Numbered from the stretch's first letter, positions 46,771-60,332 are shown. The stretch: DNA of 64,000 nt from Primula veris (GCA_963682055.1 OY821751.1:10788001-10852000); one strand, 5' to 3'. The notes: generated from the sequence alone by a model not told the origin. Program-made: numbers and translations.

Positions 46771-47583
46771 AATCAAAAAATCGAACACCTTTCGGGCAGT
46801 TAAAGACAACCTTTGACACCTAAAGACGCACAATAAAATAGGGGGAAAGTAAATGGGATTCTACTACAATTTGGCAAAGAAAGAGAAAAAATAAGTTACT
46901 TACGTACTGTAAGAAACTTAACGGATTAGCCTTTTCTTCTCTCTTTCTTTTTTGTTTCTTTTCGATAAAATACACAATGCAGCTTTTCTACCAAAATCGG
47001 ATACAATATGAAGGGCAAATCATTGAGCTGCAGCCAAAGATTATATAATACAATAAACCTACTTTCACTGAAGTACTTGAGGTCCTATTATTATCCTCTC
47101 CTCCGATGGAGTTATACGGCTGAAGGGTCAACCACTTTACTTCGTTCTTTTCTGATGAGGATATGGTGGAGTAAGCAGAGTATGGCGGAGGTGTACGGCG
47201 GAGGAGTTGTCAGAGAAGGGTGGGGTAACAAATGATAAACATAGAAAGAGTGTCCGGTGGAGGGGAATATCTCTGGTGGATGGGGTGGAGCTTCGATGTA
47301 CATGCAGAGAGATGAGAGAGAGTTGAGATGAGAGAGAGAGAGAAGAAATTTCTGTTTTTAGAGAATTATTAAAATTGGAATTTTGGGGGTATTTATATTT
47401 TTAATAAAGTGTGACTAATTGGGCATAATGAAACTTTGTGTGAATTTTTAGGGATTAAGTTTGAAAAGTATAACTAATTGGGTATTTTTCCATTAAATTA
47501 CTATTGCATGATTATGTAGTAATACACGCATGATAATCCAGTAAATATATTAGAGATTATTAATGCCGTTTATAAGCAGGAAT

Positions 47584-48296
<713 letters not shown>

Positions 48297-49421
48297 TGAG
48301 GTCGGTGTATTTTGGTCCGTAAGTGTCTAAAACTTAGAGGAAGGGTGAATAAGGTTTACCTATGATTTTCGCGGAATAAAAACTTAGAGCTTTTAACTAA
48401 GCTAATTAGTAGATTTTATAACTAAACAATTTTGTTAACTATTTAATGCTAGTTTAAACTATGCAAGTAATCAAATAAAACAATAAATAAGTGCAGAAAA
48501 TAAAAGTTAAGGGAAAAGAAATAACACAAGATGTATAGAGGTTCGGCAAAACGCGCCTACTCCTCTCATCGGTATTCACACTACCGAGTATTTCACTAGA
48601 ATCTTCTTCCCAAGATTACACCCTAACGAGCTAATCCGCGGATTAAGCTCCCCCTCACTCTATGAGTATCCCGAATGAAAAGACCTAGAGCTTTTAAGCA
48701 ACACTCGCTAACAAAGCCTCTACCCGATCACTCGCTCACAAATGAGTGTATAATTCACTTTACAATTTGAATCGAAAGAATATCGCTCACTAACAAATAA
48801 TATCTTGGTGTTTATATGATTACAATAATATTACACTCAAGAATTTATACAAATACAAGTGAGAAATATGTAGTATAAAGCCTTTTGTTGCTTTGATTTT
48901 GGATTTAATTGCTATGAAATTGGGTGTGTGATTGGTTGTGTTTGAAGAGGTATTTGGGGGGTTTTATCAGCTCCAAAATGTCCAGTGGGTATTATATGAC
49001 CGTTTTAAGTGGTTGAGTGTTTTATCAAATGGGTAAAGCCACTTTTTGAAAAAGCTAAAAAGCTGTTTTTTTTTATCTGCACTTTGACCCACCGGTGGGT
49101 GTCTTCTGACCCATTGGTGGGTGAAATCTTGCTTGGTTCTGGAACATTGACCCACTGGTGGGTTCTGTATACCCACTGGTGGGTAGCATCTGAGAAAATT
49201 CTTCTTGTTCTGTCCACTTGACCCACTGGTGGGTTCTGTAAGACCCACGGGTGGGTGTTTACACTTGGTTGATTTTGTTTCCGAAAATGAATTTTGACAA
49301 GTGATAAATTCCTTTTAAACAACAACACTTGAAAATATATTAGAAACACTTAATGATCATATTTAGTGTTAATTCACTTTGTTTATCATTAAAATGGGAT
49401 TTTACAAAACACGGTTCAACA
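48297..49421. mobile_element. LTR family A copy 2, solo
   Basis: About 1.12 kb. It shares with 13392-14679 the order AGGAAGGGTGAATAAGG-like start, AAGTTAAGGGAAAAGAAAT, TATAGAGGTTCGGCAAAA, CTACCGAGTATTTCACTA, AATCTTCTTCC, and an end GGTTCAACA. The left end is diverged (near 48297) and no target duplication was read. An array of palindromes lies at 49084-49252, in the position equivalent to the array of copy 1. The downstream sequence is copia pol, so this LTR is nested. Confidence 0.75.
49084..49252. repeat. Array of palindromic 14-mers (core ACCGGT, arms ACCC/GGGT)
   Basis: Six copies of ACCCACTGGTGGGT-like words; the first, ACCCACCGGTGGGT, is a perfect palindrome. Spacing is 24-40 bp. Frames on both strands that contain repeated HPPVG/THQWV-type peptides are artefacts of this array. 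Confidence 0.88.
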
Positions 49422-52400
49422 GTGTATAAGTGGCATTCGTGCCCACCACCCTCACCATTTTACCTGGTCGTGTTTACGTATAGCTATCGAAACGGGTTGA
49501 CTAAATAATAATTTCCCCGAGTGTGTTTATATAGTGATGTATGTTTCTCCTAATTGGTACCTCGGTATAGACTGTCGATCGATCAATGAGTACCTATTCA
49601 CTTGTAAAGCAAAACAATTGTTTTCAAACCTGTCGTTTCGAAACAAAATTTGTGCTTGTGCAAACCATAAACATATAAACCAGTCGTTTTATATGATAAA
49701 TAATTATGAACTCCCAACACATGTTGGATGCCATCTATGATGTGTGAAAATGTGATACCCAAAATTTTTGTATGCCATCTTTAATGAGTAAAGCACGATT
49801 TTATTATTACTTGCGAGATGAAAGGTAAGAAATTGATGTTATTCCGTCGCCACATTTGAGAAGCGATGACGTCTATGGTGAACAAATATCCGAAATTGAC
49901 ATATTGAAGCGATCATTCACCAAAATATTAGCTTGGAAAACGTATTCAATAAGTAGTATTATAAATTTATATTCACCATGTTTCTTATCGCATCACCCAT
50001 CTGTTATTGGATGAGAAATTACTCGTGTTATTGGGTTTATGGCAATTTTTATGCCCGAGGCACGCCGTCCTCAAATCAAGAACTGAGACAAGGGTTATTT
50101 TTCTCGAACTGCCATGAGCATGATGTTCACCTAGTCAAGTAAGGTTTAGACAATTGTCTGAACCGAAGACCTGTGGCACCAATGTAGTTTTTGAAAGGAA
50201 TAATTGGTCCCGTCATCCCAGAATAAAAGACATTGCTAAATGAGGAAATTATATCCTATAAATGACAAAGGTCATGCCCGGTTGCTCCTTAAATAGTTCA
50301 ACACTATTTGAAGGATGAAAAAGCCGAAGTTAATGTGGTTAAAGATAACTGAAAGAAAACTCTTGAGACCCCTGATTTTGTGGCTTAAATGAGTTTGGTA
50401 TCTTTCTTTATTAATTTTGTGAGCCGATTTGTCTGAAATTTGGATTATGATTATTCCATTCGGACCATACTTTTGGATTATGCTTTGCTTGTTTATGAAA
50501 TTTCTCGAAATAATTTAAAGTATTTTTGACCAAAATTTCTTTTTAAATGTGACCAAAGTTTAAATTATGAGAATTTAGTCAATACTTGTGGGGTAGTTTG
50601 TTGTTAGAAAATAGTGGGTAACGGTGTACCACATAATTTCACCAACTGTTTGTCTAAAGAATCCTCACTGACAACGATTTTGGATATTTCGTTCCAAATC
50701 AAAGTTTTTGGTAAAACCAAAATGACTTGTCAAAAATGAGGCCTTATACTCCAGGTTCTGTCGTACCTTGTTGAGTAATAAGATATTCAAGAAAACCAGT
50801 GATATCTGGTAATAGCTCATGAAAAAATTGATATTTCTTTAGACAACTTCAACTCAATACAACCAAAAGCGTATTCTTGAGGAGTTGAAATGTTTTTCAA
50901 GTGTTTGCTACCAAGTGTTTAAAGCATTTTAAAGATACCTTATCGTTTCGACTGTCGTCGATTGGTAAAATATTTAGATGCTAAGACATGATTGTCTGTA
51001 TTATCATTCGCCTGTCATCGATTGATAAGAGCATTTAGATATTCTGGCATTGATCGGATGAGATATTCCTATGTTAAAAGACGATGCTTGATTTACAATC
51101 TCATCGCCTTTGGATTATCTTTAAGGAGATAATTTCGTGATTAGTCTGAAATATATGCCACTAATGCTCTCTATTTGAAAGACTAATATGTGTAAAGATC
51201 ACGAAAATGGACTCGTAGAATTCGTGGAAATAATTGAAGGAGTTATTGTGGACTTATCCAACCATAAGACGGACCATTAAAAATTTATGGTTATGGTTGA
51301 TGTATCAACAATATGGTCACAATTTATTGTTCTCCACAGAAATGCAGCACTTCCCAAACTCTTAACCCTATCATTAAGTTGATGGCTCATGATCCGGATT
51401 ATTCTGAAAAGTCTAGTCGACTTAATAATGCCGAAGAGTTAAAATTGATATTTCGATTTGTATTACTTGACTTTGGGAACTGAAATTGAACATCCAAAAG
51501 ATTATGTTCAGACCCAAAATGGACAAATAGAAACTTTAAATGGTTGCAAATGTTTGCACGTATTATTTGGTGATGCGCACCAATATATATATATTTCTGT
51601 GTGGGGTTATTATATATTGCATACTGCTATATTGGTCCGTCTGAGGCTCATAACCACTCAAATACCATTTGCGTACCAGTTGGTTACTGGTTATGAGCCA
51701 GACGCCTCAAATGAATACTTGTTTGAGTGCTTAATATTTTAATTGAACCGCTAAAACGTTCAAAATATGGACCTCTGAAAATCGGGACATATGTCGATTA
51801 TGTATCCCCTACCTATCATTTGATAGTTTAAACTTGGAAAGTGTTATCTTTATCGCATGACATGCAAAACTGACATCGCTAAGACTGTCGTCTCCGACAT
51901 TAGGGGGAGATTTTGCACGTTAACGTTGAGAAGGAACAACATAAAGTAACGTGGCATTAACCCACTCAGTCTTAGCTCGATCCCCAAATTACACACGGTG
52001 ATAAGTATGTGTAGACACTCCCTCAAGTGTAGTCAAATGCTAGTTGCATTTAAATAACTATCAAATATCACGAGATCATTTATACCTGCTGCAAATATCC
52101 TTGCAAGGAAAGACGTCGATGTCGGACGCTGTGGTCCTGTTGTAACACATTGCTTTGGCCGAACCCACCAAGAAAAAGACATTGTTGTCGACTGTCCAGT
52201 TTGTCTTCCTTCCCTAGATATATATGAGAAACTTGACCGGTTCTTAATTCGTTCAGCCCCTACAGAGGTGAACTGAAACTCATTTATCGCACGAGATTAT
52301 AAATGATCTAGAAGATGTGTGATTCCTCCTCATCATGAGAATCTCGAAATATCTGTCGATTATGATATCTTAGAGGATATCGCTTGCCTTGTAGTGCAAG

Positions 52401-52790
52401 TTTTCTCTCACACATTGGAATTGATTATGAGATGACTCGTTTACTCGTAATGTATGTTAGACTTTCCACTACTTATCCAGTTTAGTAGTTTCCGAAAAAT
52501 TGAGTATGCAGCCATGAATGTTTTCATGTTTTATCTCTGTGGGGATTTAAATAAGAGATGTAGATGAAAGTCCGAGGGTGACTTCAAGTGATTGAATCAA
52601 GTATTTTCTTACCACGGTACACGATCTCAATTAAGTGAGATATTCACTATGTGGATTGAAATAATATAAGCAGATGTGGTATACCCGTGTAAGTGAATAC
52701 TTGACCATCTTGGGATACTTGGATAACTATTATGCCCTTGCAAGCAATTACATCATTTTATTTTTATAGATATGGTGATATAGTAAGAGC
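49422..52790 (+). pseudogene. Decayed Ty1-copia gag-pol
   Basis: Heavily mutated, frame broken throughout. Recognisable pieces, in order: integrase core at about 51290-51750, with a MVMVDVSTIWSQ-type segment and EHPKDYVQTQNGQIE (copia EHPxxYVHTQNGLAES) and ISVWGYYILHTAILVRLR, ending YQLVTGYEPDASN; a PTLGGD-like linker with TQS(x)LDP (about 51890-51990); and a reverse transcriptase piece KQMWYTRVSEYLT with GYLDNYYAL (about 52672-52745, copia LKQ...MWYxRLSEYL). 49422-51200 would be gag and protease but shows no safe motif. No intact frame longer than about 90 codons. Confidence 0.75.
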
Positions 52791-52943
52791 ATAAATGACA
52801 GATATATACTTTGATTTTGATAGAGACTGACCCTTATATGGATTTTGCAAAATAAAAAAAAAAAAAATTAGATGAATTTTTTTCACCATTGTTTAATATA
52901 TCAAAATCCATTAAATGATTCTCATTTATTCATTCTAGATAAA
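52791..52943. other. Short AT-rich stretch between copia remnant and MITE
   Basis: No feature recognised; the expected 3' LTR of the copia element was not found. Confidence 0.5.
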
Positions 52944-52945
52944 TA

Positions 52946-53161
52946 CTCCCTCTGTTTGTCCGGTGTTTCATATTTGAATGTGCCAAAATAAGTGTTTACT
53001 TTCATAATTTTTAAAAAAAAATGCTATATTGTCCTTAAATATTGAATGAATACATTCCAAATTTAAAGTAGCACTATATTTGTAACTTTAAGATGCAATC
53101 GATGATATATCTTAATATTTACCAAAATCAAACGTGGACACTTAAAAAAGGACGAATGGAG
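52946..53161. mobile_element. Stowaway MITE (Tc1/mariner type)
   Basis: Ends TACTCCCTCTGTTTGTCC and, inverted, TACTCCATTCGTCC, with TA on each side (52944-52945, 53162-53163). About 216 bp, no coding capacity. Confidence 0.8.
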
Positions 53162-53163
53162 TA

Positions 53164-55016
53164 GTTATCACCAATTATTAGCATTTACGCTCGACAACTT
53201 TTATCGGTGCAGAATGGAATTTCAAAAACTTAATTATGTAAAATATACCAGGTGTAGTGCTGGTCCACGAACTATGAGCACCTCAGCCGGTTTTTTTTTC
53301 GCCCCAATTTTTTTTTCCCAGTCTTGCCAAAGATATATATTTAAATATATATATATATAGTGACTAAAAAATAAAATAAATACTAAAATAATCAATTGAG
53401 ATAATATAAATTTTATTTATTAATATATAAGAGCATATTTCATATTATATATTTTTTTAAAGAAATTTTTTCCTATAATCTCTCTTTTTTAAAGGCTTCA
53501 TAACCAAAGATTACAAGTTATCTAAAAAAATTGAAATTAATAAACACAAAATAATTGTAATTAAGATGGTAGAGCGCTTGCCTTCGTTGTAAAGAAATAT
53601 GTGGTTTAATTCCCTTTAGACTCCAATAATAGCAATTAAATTTTAAATTAAAAAAAATAAAATTGGGCTGTGTGCGCACTGACCAGTTGGTACTATTATT
53701 TTATTTTTAAAGATAATTATTCATATCCTATTTGATTATATGTAATCATTACTTCGTTTGTGCTTCCCAATTCTTGTTTAAAAATTTCCTCTAAATTTAA
53801 ATAGTAAGTTGGTCATTTAATTCAATTTTGTTCCACTGTTCTAAAAAGCGCAATACGGTTTACATACGAAAACATGTTGTGTAGAACTTAGCCATTCTTA
53901 ATTACCATCATGTCCCTCTTATAATCGCATAGGCACATACACTCCACCGACCGCCTAATTCATCTATTTATTTGGGAGAGGGGAGGGGAGGGTGTTGTTA
54001 AAATTTCTGATTGCACGTTTATAATGAGCTTGAGAAAATGGCGGGATACGAATATTACACAAGCAGTGGATATAGGTCATCCGAATATGTAGGGAAGCCA
54101 CCGAGTTCTATTTTGGTCCATTATGGGATGATCTAGGATATGCTTGTATAGTCGAGACATCAGCACAAGGGCGGCCCATGTGGCATGCTAATAAGGCTGA
54201 ATCCTTGGACAATAAAAGCCCAAATCAAGTATGGCAAGAAAATATGATAATGTATCGAGAAGAATAGATGAATCACGCAAATACTAAGTTTATGAATATC
54301 CAAAAAATGCAAATAGAGGATTGCTGAGCTGGATCTGGATTTATTCGGGCTATTTCTATTTAATGTGATTCATCAAAGTTAGCCTTGAGTTTTTTACTGG
54401 CTAGCATTTGCATGGTGAAGCTAACGTATGAGGCACATTATTATTTAAAGTCTTTGGGAGTTGTTAGCAAGAAGAAAACCTTTCACAAGGTTAAGAACAA
54501 ATGCAGAGCTACAAAGGATAATTTAATGTCTCTTTTCTTATGTTTTGTCCTTAAAATTAAGTCAAGAGGTTTAATGAGCTCTTGTTTCACTTTTATCTGG
54601 AGTACAAGTAGTTTTGATGTTTGTATATTTTGATTTTCTGGTGCTTTTTGAGCCCATATGGTCTTTAGCTAGCATCTTGTGCTAGTAAGGTTATTTCCTT
54701 TCTTTTACATAATATTCTTACCTTTAAAAAAAAAAAAAAAAACACATACATGATAGGTAGATCTTTCTCTCCCTTATGATGTCGCTTATACTGATTACTC
54801 GTCCCAGAGTACATAAAATTTCTCAAGGACTTGTTTTTGTGCAAATGTTAAGATTACAAATGTTTAACATGATATATTCATTCATTATCCTTACGAATTA
54901 AGATTGCAAAACCCTTAATTCGTTTTGCTAATTGTGGATTCATGAGAGCGGTAAAAAAATGTGGGTTCTGTTGCAATGACAGTTTGAGACTTTTACTTCT
55001 TTCCGCCAAATTAAAT
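53164..55016. other. Intergenic stretch, no gene recognised
   Basis: AT-rich with a slightly more balanced part at 53930-54480. The 82-codon frame at 54385-54633 has no motif. A tRNA-like fragment is at 53563. Confidence 0.45.
53563..53615 (+). repeat. tRNA-like fragment, possibly SINE-derived
   Basis: AAGATGGTAGAGCGCTTGCC matches the D-arm/A-box region of tRNAs (GGTAGAGCGCTTGC as in tRNA-Ala), and GGTTTAATTCC is a decayed B-box (GGTTCGAATCC). Spacing is near normal, but no acceptor stem was found. Confidence 0.35.
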
Positions 55017-55021
55017 GTTTT

Positions 55022-56011
55022 TGTCAGAACTTAAATTGACTTGTTAAACTTACTTAATTTGTTGTCGTATTGGATTATACCAAAATACTTGTGTATTAAA
55101 GAAAGGTAATTATCTTTCCAAAATATGAGAGATTTACTTTTAAGAAAATATTAACTTATAATGTTCTATTACTTAAACTTTGCTAAATAAAATCTTTTCT
55201 TATTCTATCTTATACGAATTATTAGTTATTGATTTGGTGAGTATGATATATTATTTCATATATAAATCTATCAAAAAGATTGTCTCGTGAATCTTTTTGA
55301 ATAAATATATTATCTCCTAATTCAAGATATATACTAATTTCTTGAAGATTGAGTTTATCTCCTAAAAAGGAGCCAACTAAATCTCCTTGTTACAAGCAAA
55401 GTAGCCGAATTTACTAAGAAGATTTGGAGCTAAAATAGGCACGTGTTTCTAACAAGATTAATCTCCAAAAATCTTACAAAAATGGCGATCAAATCTTCAA
55501 TGGGCAGCGAGATTCTTAAAGATAAAAGAAAAGGAATGCAAAGATTTGAAATAGTTTTATTCTTATAAATAGTCTCATACTTGCTTGTAAAAGATTGTGT
55601 GTTCTAAATTTATAAAAACCTTATATTAGAGAGAATACACGTGAGATAAAAAATACGAGAATAACAATGACGGGATGTTATTGTTTATAAGTGATAGCTA
55701 TTTAGTAATATCAATATAGTGATAGGCATAAAATAAAGAATAAGTCTGTGAGTTTTCATAAGTCTCGAGTCCTATATATTGTAAGTTTAAAATAGTATCA
55801 TAAATTTGGGTGAGTGTTTCAGAGACGTAGCCCAAAGTTCTGAGTGAACTCTGTTTAAAAACGTGCGTGTGAATTTACTTTCAAATACGTTTTTATTCTG
55901 AGTTATATCCATTTTTAAAGTTCGGTTAGAACCGTGGTTACAACTGCAGTTATAACCACAGTTCTAACTGAACAGCGTAACAGCAAGCAGAACAGCAAAG
56001 TCGGAATTTCA
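55022..56011. mobile_element. Solo LTR, family C-like copy 2
   Basis: 990 bp from TGTCAGAACTTAAATTG to GTCGGAATTTCA with duplications GTTTT (55017-55021, 56012-56016). The duplication is low complexity but matches exactly where the TG and CA ends predict. An LTR-like promoter TTATAAATAGTCTCATACTT lies at about 55565. A 16-bp inverted repeat at 55925-55968 (GTTAGAACCGTGGTTA) encloses AACTGCAGTT near the right end. Confidence 0.75.
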
Positions 56012-56016
56012 GTTTT

Positions 56017-58750
56017 TGCTCACATTTTATTAAATAAACATAATTATAATTAGCAATGAGTTTGATCAGTAATGACGTTTGGGTTAAAGGGCCATAATAA
56101 GCCTAACAAGCAAAATTTTCAATGATTTAGGAAATAAAACCATTATTAATTAGTTCAACACTTTTGGATTTTTGCCCTTTTAAGTTAGCTAGCTCTGTAT
56201 GAATATTAATTGGGGGTATCTTATTATTTTCGGTGTATATTTAAATGATTAGATTCTTATTTACAAACAACATATATATATTTATATATATTTAAAGATT
56301 AACTATTTCGTGGTTACCATAACAAACTGCTCGATGCACCTTATTATAAATGTTTCAAAACCATTTGGAAAATGATTATGTTTATGGTTATTTATTCATC
56401 AATAGTTAATTATGAGAACTTATAGGCTGAGTTATTTCTGACTAGGGCTAGCTGAAATGTTGTATACTTCGATTTTTGCAGTTTCGAAACTCGTCTCAAA
56501 AGAGCTCATGTGGGATCGGGAGCAAGAGAATTGACTTAAGCTACGTACAGAAGGTCTAATTGATGATCTAGAAACCAACCTTTTGTACTAGCATGTGGTA
56601 TTTTAATTCCGATCAATATGTTGTACAAAATTCAGGTACTCTGCTCAGTTATTATTAACAATGCGATATTGGAAGTGTTAACACGGATAATGGTGAAATT
56701 TGATTAATAGTGTATTCAATTTGCAGCCAGAAGGTGTTTTTGCTCTTCATGTTTCAACATTTTTTGTGTTTTCTCTGGTTTCTAATGGACCAACCCTTTG
56801 TGTGTTATTCGTATGATTGTTGCTATCTTATATTTGATCAGCATCTTAGCTAGAACTAAAAACTTACAAAATGAATAATAAGGCACCAAGTAGTGAAACT
56901 GATTGTTTGTTTTTTTTGGGCGAACGAGCCAAGTATGTGCAATCCTTGTAAACAAACAAATCAAGCATAAGAAGAGACAGATTTGATTAAGCTGGAGCCC
57001 TAGACGCGTGGTCACTGAATTTGCATGGCATTTGAGCTATAGTTTAGAAAACCGAGCTCACTTTTGTCAACTGTGTTCATTGCAAACATGATTACTACTT
57101 AAAATAGTAGTAGTAGTTACTTTGAGGATAAAAACATCAAATATTAGTTAAATTTACGAACTGTTTAATGATATGTGACCTACCATTTTTAAATTATACA
57201 TTAGTTTTGTCAGGTAATTCAATGTCATAATCGGGTAAATAAAACTTACAAACTGATTTATGATTGAAGACATCATTGACTTACGTGAATAGAGCATCTC
57301 TTTTTGCTAATATCGATCATGAAAATTTTAAGATCTTTGTTCGTAATTTCACTAGGGGCGGATATATATAGTTGATGAAGTCAAATAAGCATATATTAAA
57401 TGATATTAAAATATGTTAACTAAACATTGTTTATGCATTAATAATCATATATCAATAAACATATATTAACATGGTATATAAATGTTTATAATAGTAAATA
57501 AAATGTATTTTAAAATGTGCCTCATGGTCACATGTTAGCAAAACTGTTATAATAATACTAAACCATTCAGTGGCATTAAAAACCGTTAGCGTATAAAAAT
57601 AGTTTAAATGATAGATCTATCGACACTTCATCATTTAAAAATCAGATTTTCATTTATTAAAAGTAAAATTTAACAATCAATTTGTAGTATGAGTTAAAGC
57701 TACTAGAAAAATGGCGGAAGCCGAAAACCGAGAAACACAAACATAAAAGGTGAAAAAGGATGGATACATGTGATTTTTTTAAATACCGAATATCTATTAG
57801 ACGTAATTTAATAATATTTACTCCATACGATGAGATTTTTGAAGTAATTAGGTCCAGTGACATGGAGGGGAATAGCGACCAAATTATGTTGGCGGTGGGT
57901 TTTTAGTGACGCCTAGTTGTTAAAATGATACAATAATATAACCTCTCTACATCCATAATCTCAGAAGCGAGATAAAATATTCTTATAAATAAATAGGTTA
58001 TTAATAAGTAAAAGTTGATATATATATAAATAAAAAATACTTAAATAAATGTTCCGCATAATAAAAGTTATGTGTATCTGATTTAACTAATTAGTACAAA
58101 TTAATATTTAAGAGATAAATACATGTATCTATTTAACAAATCAAACATATAAATCTAAAACAGTTGTAAAGTCACGAAACTAGTGTATTCATGAATTTAA
58201 GAAAATTTAACTAAATACATATGTATTTGGAAAATTAAGTAATGTATTTAGAAAGTTGAAAAGTCATCTAAAGGTTTATCTAAAACTTTTTTTTACATGT
58301 ATAAATACTAGGTATAATATAGCATAGATTTTTATTCACTTTTTCTATCTAAAACAAGTTTATAAAATGACACCCGAAGTTGAAAGTACTCAAATTACTG
58401 AAAAAATTCAAGAAAATTTGGTGACAAGCTATTACGTACCCGCAAGTTAAAGGATATAGTGACAATTCAAAAAATTAAGACAATATCACAGACTACATTA
58501 GATAAAGATTTTAAATCGTCTTAAATTTAATGTAACGATATAAATATAATTTTACATATTTATGTAATTTATTCATATATGGAGGCAAATTTGTTAAGAC
58601 GAGACCATAAAAAATCATATAATATTACAATATGAAAGTTATTCTTATTTTGAACTGCAGCAAGTTGAGACCGAACATTTTTAATCTTATATGAATTTTA
58701 TTCCTATATAAAGTATTACTATAGAGAGGTTCAACTGTATTACAACATAG
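56017..58750. other. Long gene-free stretch
   Basis: No gene recognised. At 57698 GCTACTAGAAAAATGGCGG resembles a CACTA left end, but no partner end was identified. Confidence 0.45.
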
Positions 58751-59246
58751 GACTTTGTTGGTTTGGGATGATATTAAGGTGGGATAGGGTTTAAAGTGTA
58801 GTATGTCACACAAATACTATGTTTTGGTGGGGAAATGGGAATGAGACTATTACTCAAGCGGGATAATACTAGGGGGAGCGTGGTGTAAGGCCACTTAGTA
58901 CAAGACTCACATGTCTTGTTTCGTTGCGGGATTATTAATCCCGATATTAACAAACCGATGGGATTATAAATGTCATTTGAAAATAAGATCAGACAAGTAA
59001 TCTATTCAGGATTGGATTATTGCTAATATCACTTATTTATGGTATTGGAAATAATCCATTTTAACATCATTTGATGTCTAAAGGATAAATAGTCCGAAAT
59101 TTGATGGTCTTGCCAAACAAACCATTTGTGGGGTCAACAGACTAATAGTCTAGTCTGAGTATCAAGTGATGCAACCAAACAAGACCAGGTACAAATTACC
59201 GAACGTCATTTTATTGTTTTACCACACACACACACACACACATATA

Positions 59247-59555
59247 TCTATACTATTATAATAAGCCAACCCAAGATTTTTTGAGGCTGCCAAATTTTAC
59301 CATTTTTTTCCAAAAATACCATTACACTTTTTTATTAATTACCACAATACCATATTCTCATAAAAAATAGAGAAAAAATAATAACTAATAACACTTTTTA
59401 TCCCTATTTAAGCTCTCAAAATTCTTTTGAGTCTTCTCATCTTATACTCTTATATTTTTTTTTATTCTCCAAATATTTGTATCATAACTACACTTATTTT
59501 TTAAATTTTATCGAATTACGCGTCTCACACGCAAAGCGTGGGGCACGATTACTAG
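59247..59555 (+). mobile_element. Non-autonomous Helitron, copy 3
   Basis: TCTATACTATTATAATAAGC start, hairpin CACGC-AAA-GCGTG near the end, then GGGGCACGATTACTAG and T. It is the best preserved copy; the stem is perfect. Confidence 0.82.
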
Positions 59556-59593
59556 TATATATATATATATACATATATATTATATGGGAAGAA

Positions 59594-59829
59594 TCTATAC
59601 ACACATTTTTATTAATTACAATAATACCACTCTCATAAAAAAAAATATAAAAAGTAAAAACTAATAACACACTTTATCCCTTTTTAAGCACCAAACATTC
59701 TTTTATGTTTTGTTATCTTATATTCTATCTTTTTTTTATTCTCCACATATTTGTATCATAGCTACACTTATTTTCTATATTTTTATCACATTACGCGTCA
59801 CACACACAACGCATGGGGCACGATTAATA

Positions 59830-59830
<1 letters not shown>
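59594..59830 (+). mobile_element. Non-autonomous Helitron, copy 4, internally deleted
   Basis: Begins TCTATACACAC and jumps directly to TTTTTATTAATTACAATAAT, having lost about 70 bp of the 5' part present in copy 3. The end GGGGCACGATTAATAG has the CTAG changed to ATAG. A long (TA)n run follows (59831-59894). Confidence 0.7.
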
Positions 59831-59898
<68 letters not shown>

Positions 59899-60045
59899 TC
59901 TAATGTTTTACTCTCAATAGGCAAATCCAAACAAACACTATTCGAGACTAGAACTATGTGCCAAGAGTCCTACTGGTTTCATTATCCAATTCCAATCCGG
60001 GTGTATTTTTAGTCCTGTCATTACAAATCCCGCTACCAAACGAGT

Positions 60046-60332
60046 CTTAGGGGTGAGCATAAGTCTATTGAACAAAGACAACCCGATTAAAACCAAACCA
60101 AAAATGCTATTCAGTTTGGATTGATTTAAAAATTTAAAGATCGATTTAATATGTTCTATTTGTGGTTTGAGCGTTTTGAACTGAACAAATCAAAACCGAA
60201 GTGATTGTTTATAATTATAATTATATATATAGATATATTAATATTATATCTATAATATATGAATAACTTTTGTATGTTATTTTGTTAATTTCCGTACGTT
60301 TGTTATACGTAAAAAGCATTTTATTTTTTATG
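60046..60332. other. Short AT-rich intergenic stretch
   Basis: No feature recognised beyond AT-rich simple sequence. Confidence 0.5.

Larger units (their letters stand above)
45228..47491. mobile_element. Non-autonomous Mutator-like element, 2.26 kb
   Basis: Terminal inverted repeats of about 100 bp share CATACTTTTCAAACTTAAT (left) and TTATACTTTTCAAACTTAAT (right, inverted), plus AGTCACACTTTA with AAAATATAAATA. A perfect 9-bp duplication ATTAAATTA lies at 45219-45227 and 47492-47500, the Mutator hallmark. No transposase is present. The interior holds two long simple arrays (45420-45880 and 45885-46770) and a less repetitive part (46790-47330) with a possible acquired fragment that could not be identified. 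Confidence 0.9.
58751..60045. mobile_element. Possible DNA transposon hosting two Helitrons
   Basis: The left part TTGGTTTGGGATGATATT and the right part CCCGCTACCAAACGAGTCTT are roughly inverted and both use the CCAAAC motif common at plant DNA-element ends. The borders are uncertain and no duplication was read. Helitrons at 59247 and 59594 lie inside. Confidence 0.3.

Noticed and set aside
48967..49349. Frames with repeated HPPVG / THQWV-like peptides
   Set aside because: They read through the palindrome array of a solo LTR; the palindromes give similar peptides on both strands.
54385..54633. 82-codon plus-strand frame
   Set aside because: No recognisable motif, no promoter or splice context, composition like its surroundings.
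57698..57920. CACTA-like terminus GCTACTAGAAAAATGGCGG
   Set aside because: No inverted partner, no subterminal repeats and no duplication found nearby.
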